Positions 56,134 to 64,000 of a stretch of 64,000 nt of DNA are shown here, in pieces. The position numbers and the translations under genes are program-made. Within the stretch, counting starts at the first letter, position 1; every line of letters starts with the position of its first letter. The stretch is from Streptomyces sp. CA-278952 (GTDB lineage Bacteria > Actinomycetota > Actinomycetes > Streptomycetales > Streptomycetaceae). The DNA lies in NCBI RefSeq assembly GCF_028747205.1, contig NZ_CP112880.1:248001-312000 (forward strand), written 5' to 3'. The notes beneath the pieces are model-generated. The model was not told the origin of the DNA. It made no database searches and was given only the letters and a program-made list of their open reading frames with translations.

Positions 56134-56709
56134 CCCGACGAGCAGCACCAGGGTGGCCAGTACGGCCCAGCCGACGCGGCCCGACAGCGCCTCGATCCGG
56201 TCGACGGACGCCTTCGCCAGCGCGCCGAGGCCGACGTAAAGCGCAGCCCAGGTCATCGCGCCCGCGAGCGAGGCGGGCAGGAAGCTGCGGTAGCGCACCC
56301 CCGCGACCCCGGCGGCCGCCGGGGTCAGGGTGCGCACCAGGGGCACCAGCCTGGTCAGGAAGACCGCCCAGGCGCCGTAGCGGTGGAGGAAGCGCATCGC
56401 CTCGTCCCAGCGGCCCTGCCCCCATCTGCGGACCACCCCCAGGTCCCGCACGCGCTCCCCGTACCGTCTGCCCAGCAGGTAGCCGACGTGGTCACCCGCG
56501 CTCCCCGCGACGGCGACGATCACGAAGAGGGCGGCCAGCGCGACCGGGCCCGGCATGGCGGCGGCGAGCACGATGACGACCGTCTCCCCCGGCACCACCG
56601 CACCGACCGCCAGGCCCGACTCGGCCGCGCTGAACGCGGCGGCGAAAGCCAGAGTGGCCGGCAGCGGGACGGACGACACCGAGTCCAAAAAGTCCTGCAA
56701 CCACGACAT
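56086..56709 (-). CDS. DedA-family membrane protein
   Basis: 207 residues. The ATG at 56709 (MSWLQDFLDSVSS) is favoured over longer frames because AGGAGG lies 10 bases upstream. Features of the DedA/SNARE-associated family are GAVVPGETVVIVLAAA, then GDHVGYLLGRRYGE, then the conserved basic segment RFLHRYGAWAVFLTRLVP, and about five hydrophobic segments. The family includes undecaprenyl-phosphate flippases (UptA type), which recycle the lipid carrier of cell-wall synthesis. The gene converges on and overlaps the exporter permease by 48 bases. This suggests, but does not prove, a role in self-protection; DedA genes are also common housekeeping genes. Confidence 0.9.
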   Translation of the reverse strand: MSWLQDFLDSVSSVPLPATLAFAAAFSAAESGLAVGAVVPGETVVIVLAAAMPGPVALAALFVIVAVAGSAGDHVGYLLGRRYGERVRDLGVVRRWGQGRWDEAMRFLHRYGAWAVFLTRLVPLVRTLTPAAAGVAGVRYRSFLPASLAGAMTWAALYVGLGALAKASVDRIEALSGRVGWAVLATLVLLVGLRLLVRGRAARKPEQ

Positions 56710-57265
56710 ACCGGAAGAGCCTCCTGCCAACCCGGCGAAAGCCGACAGGTCGGCGGCTGCGGGTGAGCGTACAGCGTAGCAATCCCGGGAAAATCCCCGC
56801 ACACCACCGGCGAAACAGTGCGGAAATACTCCGTGGAGATCACGGAAATCCCGTGAAGCCGGTGTCCGCGTAATACGCTTCACCTACTGCGCACACTGGC
56901 CTGTCCATACTGTGGACGGTATGCTCACGGGTATGTTTTCTGCACCACCCCGTAGATACCGCAGGGTGGACCGGGAGCCGCGAATTTTACTCCCCCGGAA
57001 TCGGGTGGTCGCCGCTCACGAGCAAGTCCCCTTGCGCACCGAAACGGTGTTCTTGCGGGTTCCGCGTCTCCCGCTTGCGAATCGGTGACTTGAGTGATGA
57101 GTTCGCCACGGCTTCCGGCCGCGACAAGCCGTACTCCGCCGCGGTGCCGATACCCGCAACGGCACTGGGCGGCCCCGCAAGAACACGCATCTTTTCGCGG
57201 CCGGTCCCACCGGCCGCCCTGTGAACCGCCCGCCGGGCGCCGACCATCCGTACAAGGGGAGCACG
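56710..57265. promoter_or_regulatory. Divergent intergenic region between dedA and the cysteate synthase-like gene
   Basis: 556 bases without a gene. It contains an inverted repeat GTCCA-TACTG-TGGAC at 56903-56917 embedded in CATAC...GTATG. Promoters for both flanking genes are expected here, but I cannot place them with confidence. Confidence 0.5.
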
Positions 57266-58564
57266 ATGACTCTGCACTACGCCCTGACCTGCCCCGTGTG
57301 CGGATGGCAGGGTGCCGACGACGGGCTGGCCCTCGGCTGCCCCAGGTCGCACGCGCCCGGCCTGCTCCAGACCTCCTACAAGCGGCGGGAGTTCACGCCC
57401 CGGCCGCAGACCGACGGGATGTTCCGCTACCGGGACTGGCTGCCCGTGCGCCGTACCGTTCCGGACGCCGGCAGCGCCGTCGTGTACCCGGCGACGCGGC
57501 TCGGCGCCGCCCTGGGGCTGCCGGACCTGTGGGTCTCCTTCAGCGGGTACTGGCCCGAGCGGGGCGCGCGGCTGGAGACGGCCACGTTCAAGGAGCTGGA
57601 GGCGTACTGCGTGCTCGGCCGGCTCCCGGAGAACCCCCCCACGCTCGTCGTCGCCTCGGTGGGCAACACCGCTGCCGCCTTCGCGCGGCTCTGCTCGCGT
57701 CATGCGCTGCCGTGCGTCGTCGTCGTGCCCGAAACGGGCGTGGAGCGGTTGGAGTTCACCGAACCGCTCGCCCCCTGCGTACGGCTGCTGGCGCTGGAGG
57801 GCGCGGACTACGCCGAGACAATCGCCTACGCCGACGCGCTGGCGCTGCGGATGGGTGGCCAGGTCGAGGGCGGTACGCGCAACGTCGCGCGCCGGGCGGG
57901 GCTCGGCACGGTCTGGCTCTCGGCGGTCGAGGCGATGCCGCGGCCCGCGGACGTCTATGTGCAGGCCGTCGGCAGCGCGGCCGGCGCCATCGCCGTGCAC
58001 GAGGCCGCCGACCGTCTGGTGCGGGCGGGCGCGAGCGAAGGCCTGCCACGGCTGATGCTCTGCCAGAACGCCGAGTACGCACCCCTGTACGACGCGTGGC
58101 GCGCCGAGCGCGACGACGCGATTCCGGACGCTGGAGAACGTCCTGAGGAAGCCGCCGAGCGATGCCTGGCCGACGAGCTCACCAACGCCCGCCCGCCCTA
58201 CGCCGTCGCCGGCGGGGTGCGCGACTGCCTGACCGGGTCGAACGGCCGCATGCTGCTGGCCGGACGCGAGGACGCGCTCGCCGCGGGCGCCCTCTTCGCC
58301 GAAGTCGAGGGTGTCGACATCGAGCCCGCCGCCGCGGTGGCGCTGGCCGGTCTGCGCCGCGCCGTGCAGGACCGCACGATCACGCCCGACGATTCCGTGC
58401 TCCTCAACATCACCGGCGGCGGCCGGGGCCACATGCGCCGCCGCCTCCAGCCCACCCGCGCCGCACACATCCACCGGGTGCGCCGCGCGGAGCGGAACTC
58501 CGACAGCTTCTCCAGGGACCTGCTGCACCACTGCGAAGCAGCGCAAGCCACGACTCGCGCCTGA
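57266..58564 (+). CDS. PLP-dependent enzyme of the cysteate synthase / threonine synthase family
   Basis: 432 residues. The ATG at 57266 (MTLHYALTCPVCGW) has AAGGGGA just upstream. The N-terminal CPVC...CP resembles the small zinc-ribbon-like segment of this family. FRYRDWLPVR and SFSGYWPERGA resemble cysteate synthases as I recall them. The likely PLP lysine is Lys109 in ETATFKELEAY, the Asn loop is SVGNTAAAFA and the phosphate loop NITGGGRGH. Archaeal cysteate synthase converts O-phosphoserine and sulfite to L-cysteate; other fold-type II members make threonine or related products. It is transcribed away from dedA and closed by a strong hairpin. It could supply an unusual amino acid to the NRPS or be unrelated. 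Family assignment is good; the exact reaction is uncertain. Confidence 0.85.
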   Translation: MTLHYALTCPVCGWQGADDGLALGCPRSHAPGLLQTSYKRREFTPRPQTDGMFRYRDWLPVRRTVPDAGSAVVYPATRLGAALGLPDLWVSFSGYWPERGARLETATFKELEAYCVLGRLPENPPTLVVASVGNTAAAFARLCSRHALPCVVVVPETGVERLEFTEPLAPCVRLLALEGADYAETIAYADALALRMGGQVEGGTRNVARRAGLGTVWLSAVEAMPRPADVYVQAVGSAAGAIAVHEAADRLVRAGASEGLPRLMLCQNAEYAPLYDAWRAERDDAIPDAGERPEEAAERCLADELTNARPPYAVAGGVRDCLTGSNGRMLLAGREDALAAGALFAEVEGVDIEPAAAVALAGLRRAVQDRTITPDDSVLLNITGGGRGHMRRRLQPTRAAHIHRVRRAERNSDSFSRDLLHHCEAAQATTRA

Positions 58565-58618
58565 CCGACTCCCGCACGGCGAGCGGGACATGGCCGCCGC
58601 GTGCCGCCCACGGCCCGT

Positions 58619-58644
58619 CGCCCCCCGCAGCGCCGCGGGGGGCG
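58619..58644 (+). terminator. Hairpin terminator after the cysteate synthase-like gene
   Basis: A perfect 10-base-pair stem, CGCCCCCCGC (58619-58628) with GCGGGGGGCG (58635-58644), has a 6-base loop. It lacks a T-tract, as is common for actinomycete terminators. It lies 55 bases after the stop codon. Confidence 0.75.
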
Positions 58645-58817
58645 AGGAGGAGACCCGAGGTGCTGAAAGCCGTGGGACGCGAGGGGAACGCGCAGCCGCC
58701 GCACAGCACCGCTTGCAGATCACCCGCTTGCCCTCAACCGCACTTGAGGTCGTACGTTCCCTGCATGACCTGCACAGCGTGCAGGCTCCGCACCGAAACG
58801 CCCGGAAGGAACGACCC

Positions 58818-59285
58818 ATGACGACCCAGCAGATCTCCGACACCGAACTCGCCGGACAGCCCGCCGCGTACTGGACCGGTGTCGCCTACGAGGCACTCAT
58901 CGCGTACACCCGGGCCCAGCAAGCCGAAAGGGGCTACACCCAGCCCCAGTTCTGGCTGCTGCGCAACCTGTCGGCGAACGATATCTCCCCCGAGGGCGAG
59001 GGGATGACCCTGCCCGAGCTGCGGGAGGCCATGACCTCCTACATCCGCCCCGAGGACGATCTCGCGGCAGAGGCCGAGGTCCTCCTGGAGCGCGGCCGGC
59101 TGACCCGGGACGCCGACCACCGGCTGTGGATCACGGAGGAGGGCGAACAGGCCCGCGTCGACCTCGCGCGGAACGCCCCCGCGATCCGCGCCGCCCTCCA
59201 CGAGGGCATCGACGACACGGACTACGTCACCACGCTGAAAGTGCTCCAGCGGCTGATCCGCAACGCTGGAGGGACGGTCGCCTGA
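58818..59285 (+). CDS. MarR-like winged-helix regulator
   Basis: 155 residues. The ATG at 58818 is preceded by GGAAGGA. The N-terminal helical region (YWTGVAYEALIAYTRAQQAERG) is followed by a winged-helix segment with LPELREAMTSYI as likely recognition region and a wing near LTRDADHRLWITEEG, then a C-terminal helix. The layout and length fit small MarR-family regulators common in Streptomyces. The hairpin before it gives it its own transcription unit. The target is unknown. Confidence 0.75.
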   Translation: MTTQQISDTELAGQPAAYWTGVAYEALIAYTRAQQAERGYTQPQFWLLRNLSANDISPEGEGMTLPELREAMTSYIRPEDDLAAEAEVLLERGRLTRDADHRLWITEEGEQARVDLARNAPAIRAALHEGIDDTDYVTTLKVLQRLIRNAGGTVA

Positions 59286-59629
59286 CAGGCAGCCCGGGGC
59301 ACGCACTGCACGACCGAAGGCCGCGTTGGTTCCTGTGCACGAGGTAACTTCGGCATTCTCTGGCTGAACGGTCACTTCGTTCCCACGCGGACGACGCCAC
59401 GGCCCTCCTGACGGTCCCGGCCATACGCGGCGGTCCGCCGTCGGCTGTTTCCGGGCTTGGTGGGCATCCACGTCGCGGCATAGCGTTACCCCCTCTGGTG
59501 GCACCGCGGAGCGCACCGAAGACGTGAAGTGGTGCGCAGTGACGCTCGACTTCGTGCGTTCCGCTGCCTCGCAGGCCTGACGCACTCGATTATTGACCGA
59601 CCAGTCCAGATAAGACTAGGGTCTTCGAC
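59286..59629. other. Gene-free stretch before the TetR gene
   Basis: 344 bases. Apart from the promoter and operator elements at the right end (59593-59623), I see no gene, repeat or hairpin of note. Confidence 0.6.
59593..59622 (+). promoter_or_regulatory. Promoter of the TetR gene with overlapping half-conserved operator
   Basis: TTGACC (59593-59598) and TAGGGT (59617-59622) are 18 bases apart, and the ATG follows at 59630. GACCGACCAGTC (59595-59606) differs at two positions from the perfect palindrome in front of the MFS gene and overlaps the -35 box. This suggests autoregulation. Confidence 0.55.
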
Positions 59630-60214
59630 ATGGCCAGGACCAAGGAATTCGATCCGGACGCCGCGCTGCAGTCGGCTCTTGAGCTGTTCTGGCGGCGCGG
59701 CTACGAAGCGACATCGGTGACCGATCTCGTCGAGCACCTCGGCATCGGCCGCGCCAGCATCTACGCGACCTTCGGCAGCAAGCACGAGCTGTATCTGAAG
59801 GCCATGGACCGGTACGCCGAGACGCGCGACCCGCTTCTCATGTCCGAGCTGTCCCAGCCCGGCCCCGCACTGCCCGCGGTACGGAGGCTGGTGCGCCGCT
59901 TCGCCGCGGAGGCCGCCTCTCCGGAAGAACGGCTGAACGGCTGCTTCGTCACCAACACCGCAGCCGAGCTGGCCCCGCACGACCCCGCGGCAGCCCGCCG
60001 GGTCGAGATCAGCTGGGATCACATCGAGACCCTGCTGCACTCCTCGCTCGTGCGCGCCCAGGCCCAGGCAGAGCTCCCCGAGGGCCGTGATCCGCGAGCA
60101 CTGGCCCACATGCTGCTCGTCCTGCTGCAGGGCGTACGCATCGTCGGCAAGGCGTCCAGCGATCCCGCCCGGGTGCGAGACGCGACCGAACAGGCACTGT
60201 CCCTGCTGGACTGA
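59630..60214 (+). CDS. TetR/AcrR-family repressor of the adjacent MFS-SDR operon
   Basis: 194 residues. The N-terminal helix-turn-helix spans about residues 10-55, with TSVTDLVEHLGIGRASIYA and YATFGSKHELYLKAM typical of the family. The C-terminal ligand domain contains ERLNGCFVTNTAAELAPHD, a segment common in regulators next to MFS exporters and reductases. The same palindromic half-sites are present before its own start and before the MFS gene, so it probably represses both until a small-molecule ligand binds. Confidence 0.93.
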   Translation: MARTKEFDPDAALQSALELFWRRGYEATSVTDLVEHLGIGRASIYATFGSKHELYLKAMDRYAETRDPLLMSELSQPGPALPAVRRLVRRFAAEAASPEERLNGCFVTNTAAELAPHDPAAARRVEISWDHIETLLHSSLVRAQAQAELPEGRDPRALAHMLLVLLQGVRIVGKASSDPARVRDATEQALSLLD

Positions 60215-60296
60215 ATCACACCGCATCAGACCCGCCATCACACCCGACATCACACCCGCCGGAGCCGTCAGGCCGCTTTCGCGCGTCCGCATAATG

Positions 60297-60308
60297 GACC
60301 GATCGGTC
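60297..60308. promoter_or_regulatory. TetR-type operator in front of the MFS gene
   Basis: GACCGATCGGTC is a perfect 12-base palindrome ending 17 bases before the MFS start codon. CATAAT (60290-60295), immediately upstream, is a good -10 candidate, so a bound repressor would cover the transcription start. Confidence 0.7.
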
Positions 60309-60325
60309 AAATATCAGGGGGAAGT

Positions 60326-61672
60326 ATGGCCGCAACGGGCACCGAGCGCGTCACCGCCACACAGCACAGGTGCGCCTTCGTCCTCCTCGGCGGCATCCAG
60401 GCCACGCTGATCTTCACGCTCGCCGCGATCGCCATACCGCTGCCCCGCGTTGCTCGCGAACTCGCCCTGGAGCGCGCCGACGTGATCCTGCTCAGCACCG
60501 CCTACGGCCTGACCTTCGCCGGGCTGTTGCTCTTCGGCGGACGCCTCGCCGACCGCTATGGCGGGCGGCGCGCCCTCATCGCCGGTCTTGTCCTCTTCGC
60601 CATCGCCTCGGCCGCCGCCCCGCTCGCCCCCGGTGTCGAGGCACTGCTCGCGGCGCGCTTCACCCAGGGCGTGGGCGCGGCCCTCGTCGCGCCGGCCGCC
60701 ATGACCGTGCTGCGCGCCGTCTTCCCCTCCCCCGCCGCGTACGGCAGGGCGATGGCCACCTGGGGCGGGCTCTCGGTGCTCGGCGCGACGGCGGGCCATC
60801 TGCTCTCCGGGGTCATCTCGGCGCTGCTTTCCTGGCGCTGGACCTTCGCGGTACCCGTCGTGGTGGCGATCGCAGCCCTCGCCCTCACGCCCCGGCTGCT
60901 GCCGGACACGGCACCGGACTCGGGCAGAAGTCTCGACCTGCCCGGTGCTCTGCTCGCCACCGCCGGGATCACCCTTGCCAGTTACGGGCTCGTCGTCACC
61001 GACGCCCGCCCCGGATCGTCGGCCGGCGTGCTCGTGCCGCTGCTCGGCGGGACCGCGTTGCTGGTCGCGTTCTGGTACGCCGAGCGCCGGGCCCGCGACC
61101 CCCTGCTGCCCCCCGGCTTCCTGTTCGACCGGCGGCGGGCCGTGGCCCTCACAGCCGTCGCGCTGAGCTCCTGCGGGACCGCGATGACGTTCGTGGTTCT
61201 CTCACTCCACCTCCAGCAGGAGCGCGACTGGTCACCGTTGCAGACCTCGGCCGCCTTCGTGCCGTTCGCCGTCGCGCTGCTCGCCTCGGGCCGGGTGGCA
61301 GGACCGCTCATCGGCCGGTACGGAGCCCGAACCGTCACGGCCGCCGGGCTGGGCACGGGCGCGGGCGGGCTCGTCCTCCTCGCTCTCACCGGGTTCGATA
61401 CGCACACCTCGTACGCGTACGGGCTGCTGCCGGGCCTCGTGCTGCTGCCGGCCGGCGCCGCGGCCTCCTTCGCCGGAGCCGCCGTGCTCGCCACCGAACG
61501 GGTACCGCGGCAGCAGACCGGGCTCGCGGGCGGCGTGCTGAACACCGCGATGGAATGCGGCCCGACCGTCCTCTTCGCCGTCGTGCTCACGCTCGACAGC
61601 GACCCCTGGTCCCTGGCCGCGACGGGGGCCGCCCTCGCCGTCGCGGCCCTCCTGAACCACCGCACCAAGTAG
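60326..61672 (+). CDS. MFS drug exporter, DHA2-like
   Basis: 448 residues with about 12-14 hydrophobic segments. The family motif A is recognisable as GGRLADRYGGRRALI, and the antiporter motif C region as VLGATAGHLLSGVIS. The ATG at 60326 follows AGGGGGA. It is a proton-coupled exporter of small molecules by family. It lies directly behind the TetR operator and 27 bases before an SDR gene, so the two form one operon. The substrate is unknown; a link with the lipopeptide is not supported. Confidence 0.92.
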   Translation: MAATGTERVTATQHRCAFVLLGGIQATLIFTLAAIAIPLPRVARELALERADVILLSTAYGLTFAGLLLFGGRLADRYGGRRALIAGLVLFAIASAAAPLAPGVEALLAARFTQGVGAALVAPAAMTVLRAVFPSPAAYGRAMATWGGLSVLGATAGHLLSGVISALLSWRWTFAVPVVVAIAALALTPRLLPDTAPDSGRSLDLPGALLATAGITLASYGLVVTDARPGSSAGVLVPLLGGTALLVAFWYAERRARDPLLPPGFLFDRRRAVALTAVALSSCGTAMTFVVLSLHLQQERDWSPLQTSAAFVPFAVALLASGRVAGPLIGRYGARTVTAAGLGTGAGGLVLLALTGFDTHTSYAYGLLPGLVLLPAGAAASFAGAAVLATERVPRQQTGLAGGVLNTAMECGPTVLFAVVLTLDSDPWSLAATGAALAVAALLNHRTK

Positions 61673-61699
61673 TCCATCACTCACGAAGGAGTCACCGAA

Positions 61700-62458
61700 A
61701 TGAACCGCTTCACCGGCAAGACCGTCCTCGTCACCGGCGCGGGCTCCGGCCTCGGCCGCGCCATCGCGCTCGCCTTCGCCGCCGAGGGCGCTTCCGTCGT
61801 CGCCGCGGGACGCACCGCGGCCTCGCTGGACGAGACGGTCGGCCTCATCGAGGCAGCCGGAGGAACAGCCGCCGCCGTCACCGCCGATGTCACCGACTCC
61901 GAGCGGCTCCAGGATCTCGTGCGGGAGAGCGTCGCCCACTTCGGCGGACTGGACATCGCGGTCAACAACGCCGGGATATTCCGGGGTGCGGTCCCCGTCG
62001 GCGAGGTGAGCGAGGAGGACTGGGACGCGGTGCTGCGGACCAATGTCACCGGCGTCTGGCTGGCCATGAAGCACGAGATCGCCCACATGAAGGAGAACGG
62101 CGGCGGCACCATCGTCAACGTCTCCTCCAATCTGGGCGCACACCTGCGGATCCCGAACGCCGCCGCGTACATCACCTCCAAGGCAGCGGTCTCCGCGCTG
62201 ACCCGCGCCGCCGCGCTCGACCACATCCACCAGGGCATCCGCATCAACGCCGTCAGCCCCGGCGCCTCCGCCGCTCCCATGTCACTGCGACCCGGCGAGA
62301 CCGAGGCCGGCCGTGCCGAGCGGGTGAAGACGGAGAACCCGCTCGGCCGGGTCGCGGAGGCCGATGAAGTGGCGGCCGCGGTGCTCTACCTCGCGTCGCC
62401 CGCCGCCGGCGCGGTCGTCGGCACCGACCTGGTCATCGACAGTGGGTCGTCGGCCTGA
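61700..62458 (+). CDS. Short-chain dehydrogenase/reductase
   Basis: 252 residues. It is a classical SDR with the NAD(P)-binding TGAGSGLG (residues 12-19), NNAG (89-92), a catalytic Ser at 142 or 143 in NVSSN, and Tyr157-x3-Lys161 in YITSK. A GAAGGAG ribosome site lies in the 27-base gap after the MFS gene. Its co-regulation with an exporter under a TetR repressor is a common detoxification arrangement. The substrate is unknown. Confidence 0.94.
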   Translation: MNRFTGKTVLVTGAGSGLGRAIALAFAAEGASVVAAGRTAASLDETVGLIEAAGGTAAAVTADVTDSERLQDLVRESVAHFGGLDIAVNNAGIFRGAVPVGEVSEEDWDAVLRTNVTGVWLAMKHEIAHMKENGGGTIVNVSSNLGAHLRIPNAAAYITSKAAVSALTRAAALDHIHQGIRINAVSPGASAAPMSLRPGETEAGRAERVKTENPLGRVAEADEVAAAVLYLASPAAGAVVGTDLVIDSGSSA

Positions 62459-62542
62459 CGCCTTCTGCCGGAGACTGAGCCGGCCGCTGCGGAACAGCCG
62501 AGCTCCGCGGGGTCCGGAACCCGGCCCGCGCTCCGCTCCCCT

Positions 62543-62592
62543 CCCCCACGCATCGGCCGGCCCGGATCTCTCCGACGGCGTCGGCGTGGGGG
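62543..62592. terminator. Hairpin between convergent SDR and thioredoxin-fold genes
   Basis: A 9-base inverted repeat, CCCCCACGC (62543-62551) and GCGTGGGGG (62584-62592), has a 32-base interior and is followed by TTT on the plus strand. The position between two convergent genes suits a bidirectional terminator. Confidence 0.6.
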
Positions 62593-62661
62593 TTTCCCGG
62601 GCGGCGCGGCTTCCCTGGACGGGACGTGACAGGCCTCGCGGCCACGTGCCGCAGCGGCAGC

Positions 62662-63000
62662 TCAGAGGTGGCCGGCCAGAAACCGCCGTACCTCGGCGAT
62701 GGTCATGGGCCCCGCGCCGTGCGCCACCGGCTCCCCCTCCTTCAGCAGGACGTAGGCCGGGGCTCCAGTGACCCCGTATCTCTCGGTTGCCGCCGGACAA
62801 CGCGTGATGTCGGCGCGGACGACCGTCAGGCGCCCCGCGCAGTCGTCGGCGATGCCACCCACGACGAGGTCCATCGCCCGGCAGGGCTCGACCGCCTTGG
62901 GCCATGTCCCGGTGAAGTACGCGAGGACCGGAACTCCGCTCATCCCGAGGATGAAATCGAACTCCGCGTCCTCACGGGGGCGGTGAACCCGATGTGCCAT
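62662..63000 (-). CDS. Thioredoxin-fold protein with altered active site
   Basis: 112 residues. The ATG at 63000 (MAHRVHRPRED) has AGGAG 6 bases upstream; longer frames overlap the PucR gene. The fold is recognisable from VPVLAYFTGTW, the cis-proline segment VTGAPAYVLLKEGEPV (Pro81) and the C-terminal helix. The usual WCGPC is replaced by Trp33-PKAVEP-Cys40, so only the second cysteine remains. A normal dithiol cycle is unlikely; it may bind a partner or act as a monothiol protein. It lies 38 bases after the PucR-type gene and may be co-transcribed with it. Confidence 0.8.
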   Translation of the reverse strand: MAHRVHRPREDAEFDFILGMSGVPVLAYFTGTWPKAVEPCRAMDLVVGGIADDCAGRLTVVRADITRCPAATERYGVTGAPAYVLLKEGEPVAHGAGPMTIAEVRRFLAGHL

Positions 63001-63038
63001 GGAAGCTCCTGCCCTCACGTCGGCGTCGTTCCGTCCCA

Positions 63039-64000
63039 TCATCCCTCGCGCGGTGTACCGGCCGGCACCGTCCGAAGACCGACCGCCAGCGTCAGTTCGA
63101 GGACCCGGTGTGGCGATGCGAGATCCGGAAACAGCTCCCGCAGTTGCGACATCCGGTACCGGACCGTCTGGGGATGGACGAACAGTTCCGCCGCCACCTC
63201 GTCCCGTCTGCCCTGGTGCAGCAGCCACGACCGCAGCGTCTCCTCCAGCCGCCGCGCGGTCGCGACGGGCAAGGTCCCCAAGGGCGCGAGGGCTCGGGCA
63301 CGCAGGTCCCCGAATGCGTCCACGTCGGCGCTCAGCACCAACTCGGGCAGGTGGTCCTCGGTGTCACGGATATCCGGGGAGAGGGAGCGGGCGCGTGCGG
63401 CGCGTGCGTACGAGGCGGACGCACGCGTCCACGGCCGGGCCGGGCCGACCACGGCTGTGCGGTCGGTCAGCTGCCGCAGGAGATGCGGCCGGTCGGCGTC
63501 GGGGACGAGCAGCACCCCGGTGGCATCCGCCAGATCGTCGAGGACCAGGGTGTTCGGGTCGAGTGTGCGGTAGGCAGGCCGGGCCTGGGCGGCGGGCAGC
63601 AGGACCGCGGTCAGCGAAACCGGAGTCTGCCACCCGGCCCGTTGGCCGGAGGCCAGCAGTACGTCCGGGCTGGCGCCCGCGAGGAGGTCGCGGGCCAGGT
63701 GCTCCAGGTGGCGCTCGTGGGCCCTGCCCCGGGCGGCGAGTTCGTCGGCGTGTCCCGCGGCGCTCGCGGCGGAGAGCTCGTCGATATAGGCGAAGGTCAG
63801 CTCGGCGAACTTGGCGACCTCGGCGGCGGGCAGACCCGCGGGTACGGCACCCGCTGCGAGGCAGCGCCAGGCGACGCGGGCGCCGACGCGGTAGGCGCTG
63901 AGCAGAGCGTCCATCGAACGGCCGTCGCGCACCTCGCCGCGGCCCAGCTCGTAGGCCGCGTCACCGCCGTCGCCACCTGTGGCGCTGCTGCTCGCGAGGT
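63039..64000 (-). CDS. PucR-family transcriptional regulator, partial at right edge
   Basis: About 320 residues are visible, open to the window edge. A GTG at 63932 is available, but the frame upstream continues with the family-typical YELGRGEVRDGRSMDALLSA, so the true start is beyond 64000. The C-terminal PucR helix-turn-helix reads EVAAELFVHPQTVRYRM, followed by RELFPDLASPHRVLELTLA. The N-terminal RsbRD/PucR-type sensor region precedes it. Members regulate diverse catabolic and developmental genes in actinomycetes; the target here is unknown. Confidence 0.88.
   Translation of the reverse strand, partial: LASSSATGGDGGDAAYELGRGEVRDGRSMDALLSAYRVGARVAWRCLAAGAVPAGLPAAEVAKFAELTFAYIDELSAASAAGHADELAARGRAHERHLEHLARDLLAGASPDVLLASGQRAGWQTPVSLTAVLLPAAQARPAYRTLDPNTLVLDDLADATGVLLVPDADRPHLLRQLTDRTAVVGPARPWTRASASYARAARARSLSPDIRDTEDHLPELVLSADVDAFGDLRARALAPLGTLPVATARRLEETLRSWLLHQGRRDEVAAELFVHPQTVRYRMSQLRELFPDLASPHRVLELTLAVGLRTVPAGTPREG

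Noticed and set aside
56880..57000. Possible attachment site or mobile-element boundary near the GTCCA/TGGAC repeat
   Set aside because: There is no tRNA gene, integrase or transposase anywhere in the window, and the repeat is short; it is more likely regulatory.
1..64000. CRISPR arrays, rRNA or tRNA genes
   Set aside because: I saw no regularly spaced short repeats and no tRNA- or rRNA-like segments. The only long repeats are the NRPS domain copies.

Overview
This window is very high-GC, ATGA-coupled actinomycete DNA, most likely from Streptomyces or a close relative. It is dominated by a lipopeptide non-ribosomal peptide synthetase (NRPS) cluster. All biosynthetic genes lie on the minus strand, so the pathway reads from about 53.2 kb down to position 1 and continues beyond the left edge.

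Biosynthetic operon (1-53207, minus). A fatty acyl-AMP ligase (51453-53207), two divergent acyl-CoA dehydrogenase-like proteins (49732-51456 and 48002-49735) and a stand-alone acyl carrier protein (47634-47909) form a lipid starter unit. Four NRPS genes follow: A (31946-47551, modules 1-4), B (19671-31949, modules 5-7), C (2341-19674, modules 8-12) and D (1-2338, start of module 13, cut by the window). Epimerases sit in modules 3, 4, 7 and 12. Each is followed by a DCL-type condensation domain, so the assembly order is self-consistent. Module 7 carries an N-methyltransferase. From A-domain codes read by eye, the chain is roughly: acyl-Asn1-Ile/Val2-D-Phe3-D-Asx4-Asx5-Thr6-N-Me-D-Val7-Gly8-Gly9-Asx10-Gly11-D-Asx12-X13, where Asx means Asp or Asn unresolved. 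I do not recognise it as a known compound. Release (thioesterase) and any later modules are off the left edge.

Divergent arm (53938-56709). Across a roughly 730 bp intergenic region lie an MbtH-like protein and a coupled DrrA/DrrB-type ABC exporter on the plus strand. A DedA-family membrane protein on the minus strand overlaps the permease tail to tail. DedA proteins include undecaprenyl-phosphate flippases, so this one may bear on self-resistance.

Right flank (57266-64000). It holds a cysteate synthase-like PLP enzyme with a strong terminator hairpin after it, a MarR-like regulator, and a TetR regulator next to an MFS exporter plus SDR oxidoreductase pair with visible operator palindromes. 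It ends with a thioredoxin-fold protein and a PucR-type regulator cut by the right edge. The PLP enzyme might belong to the cluster; the rest looks like general accessory genome.

The most striking structural signal is inside NRPS C. The Gly-type adenylation cassettes of modules 8, 9 and 11 are nearly identical at DNA level over 0.8-1.5 kb. Their codon style (TTG, GGT, GTT, TGT, TAT) differs from the surrounding DNA, and their breakpoints fall at conserved A-domain motifs. This is a record of recent cassette duplication or gene conversion.
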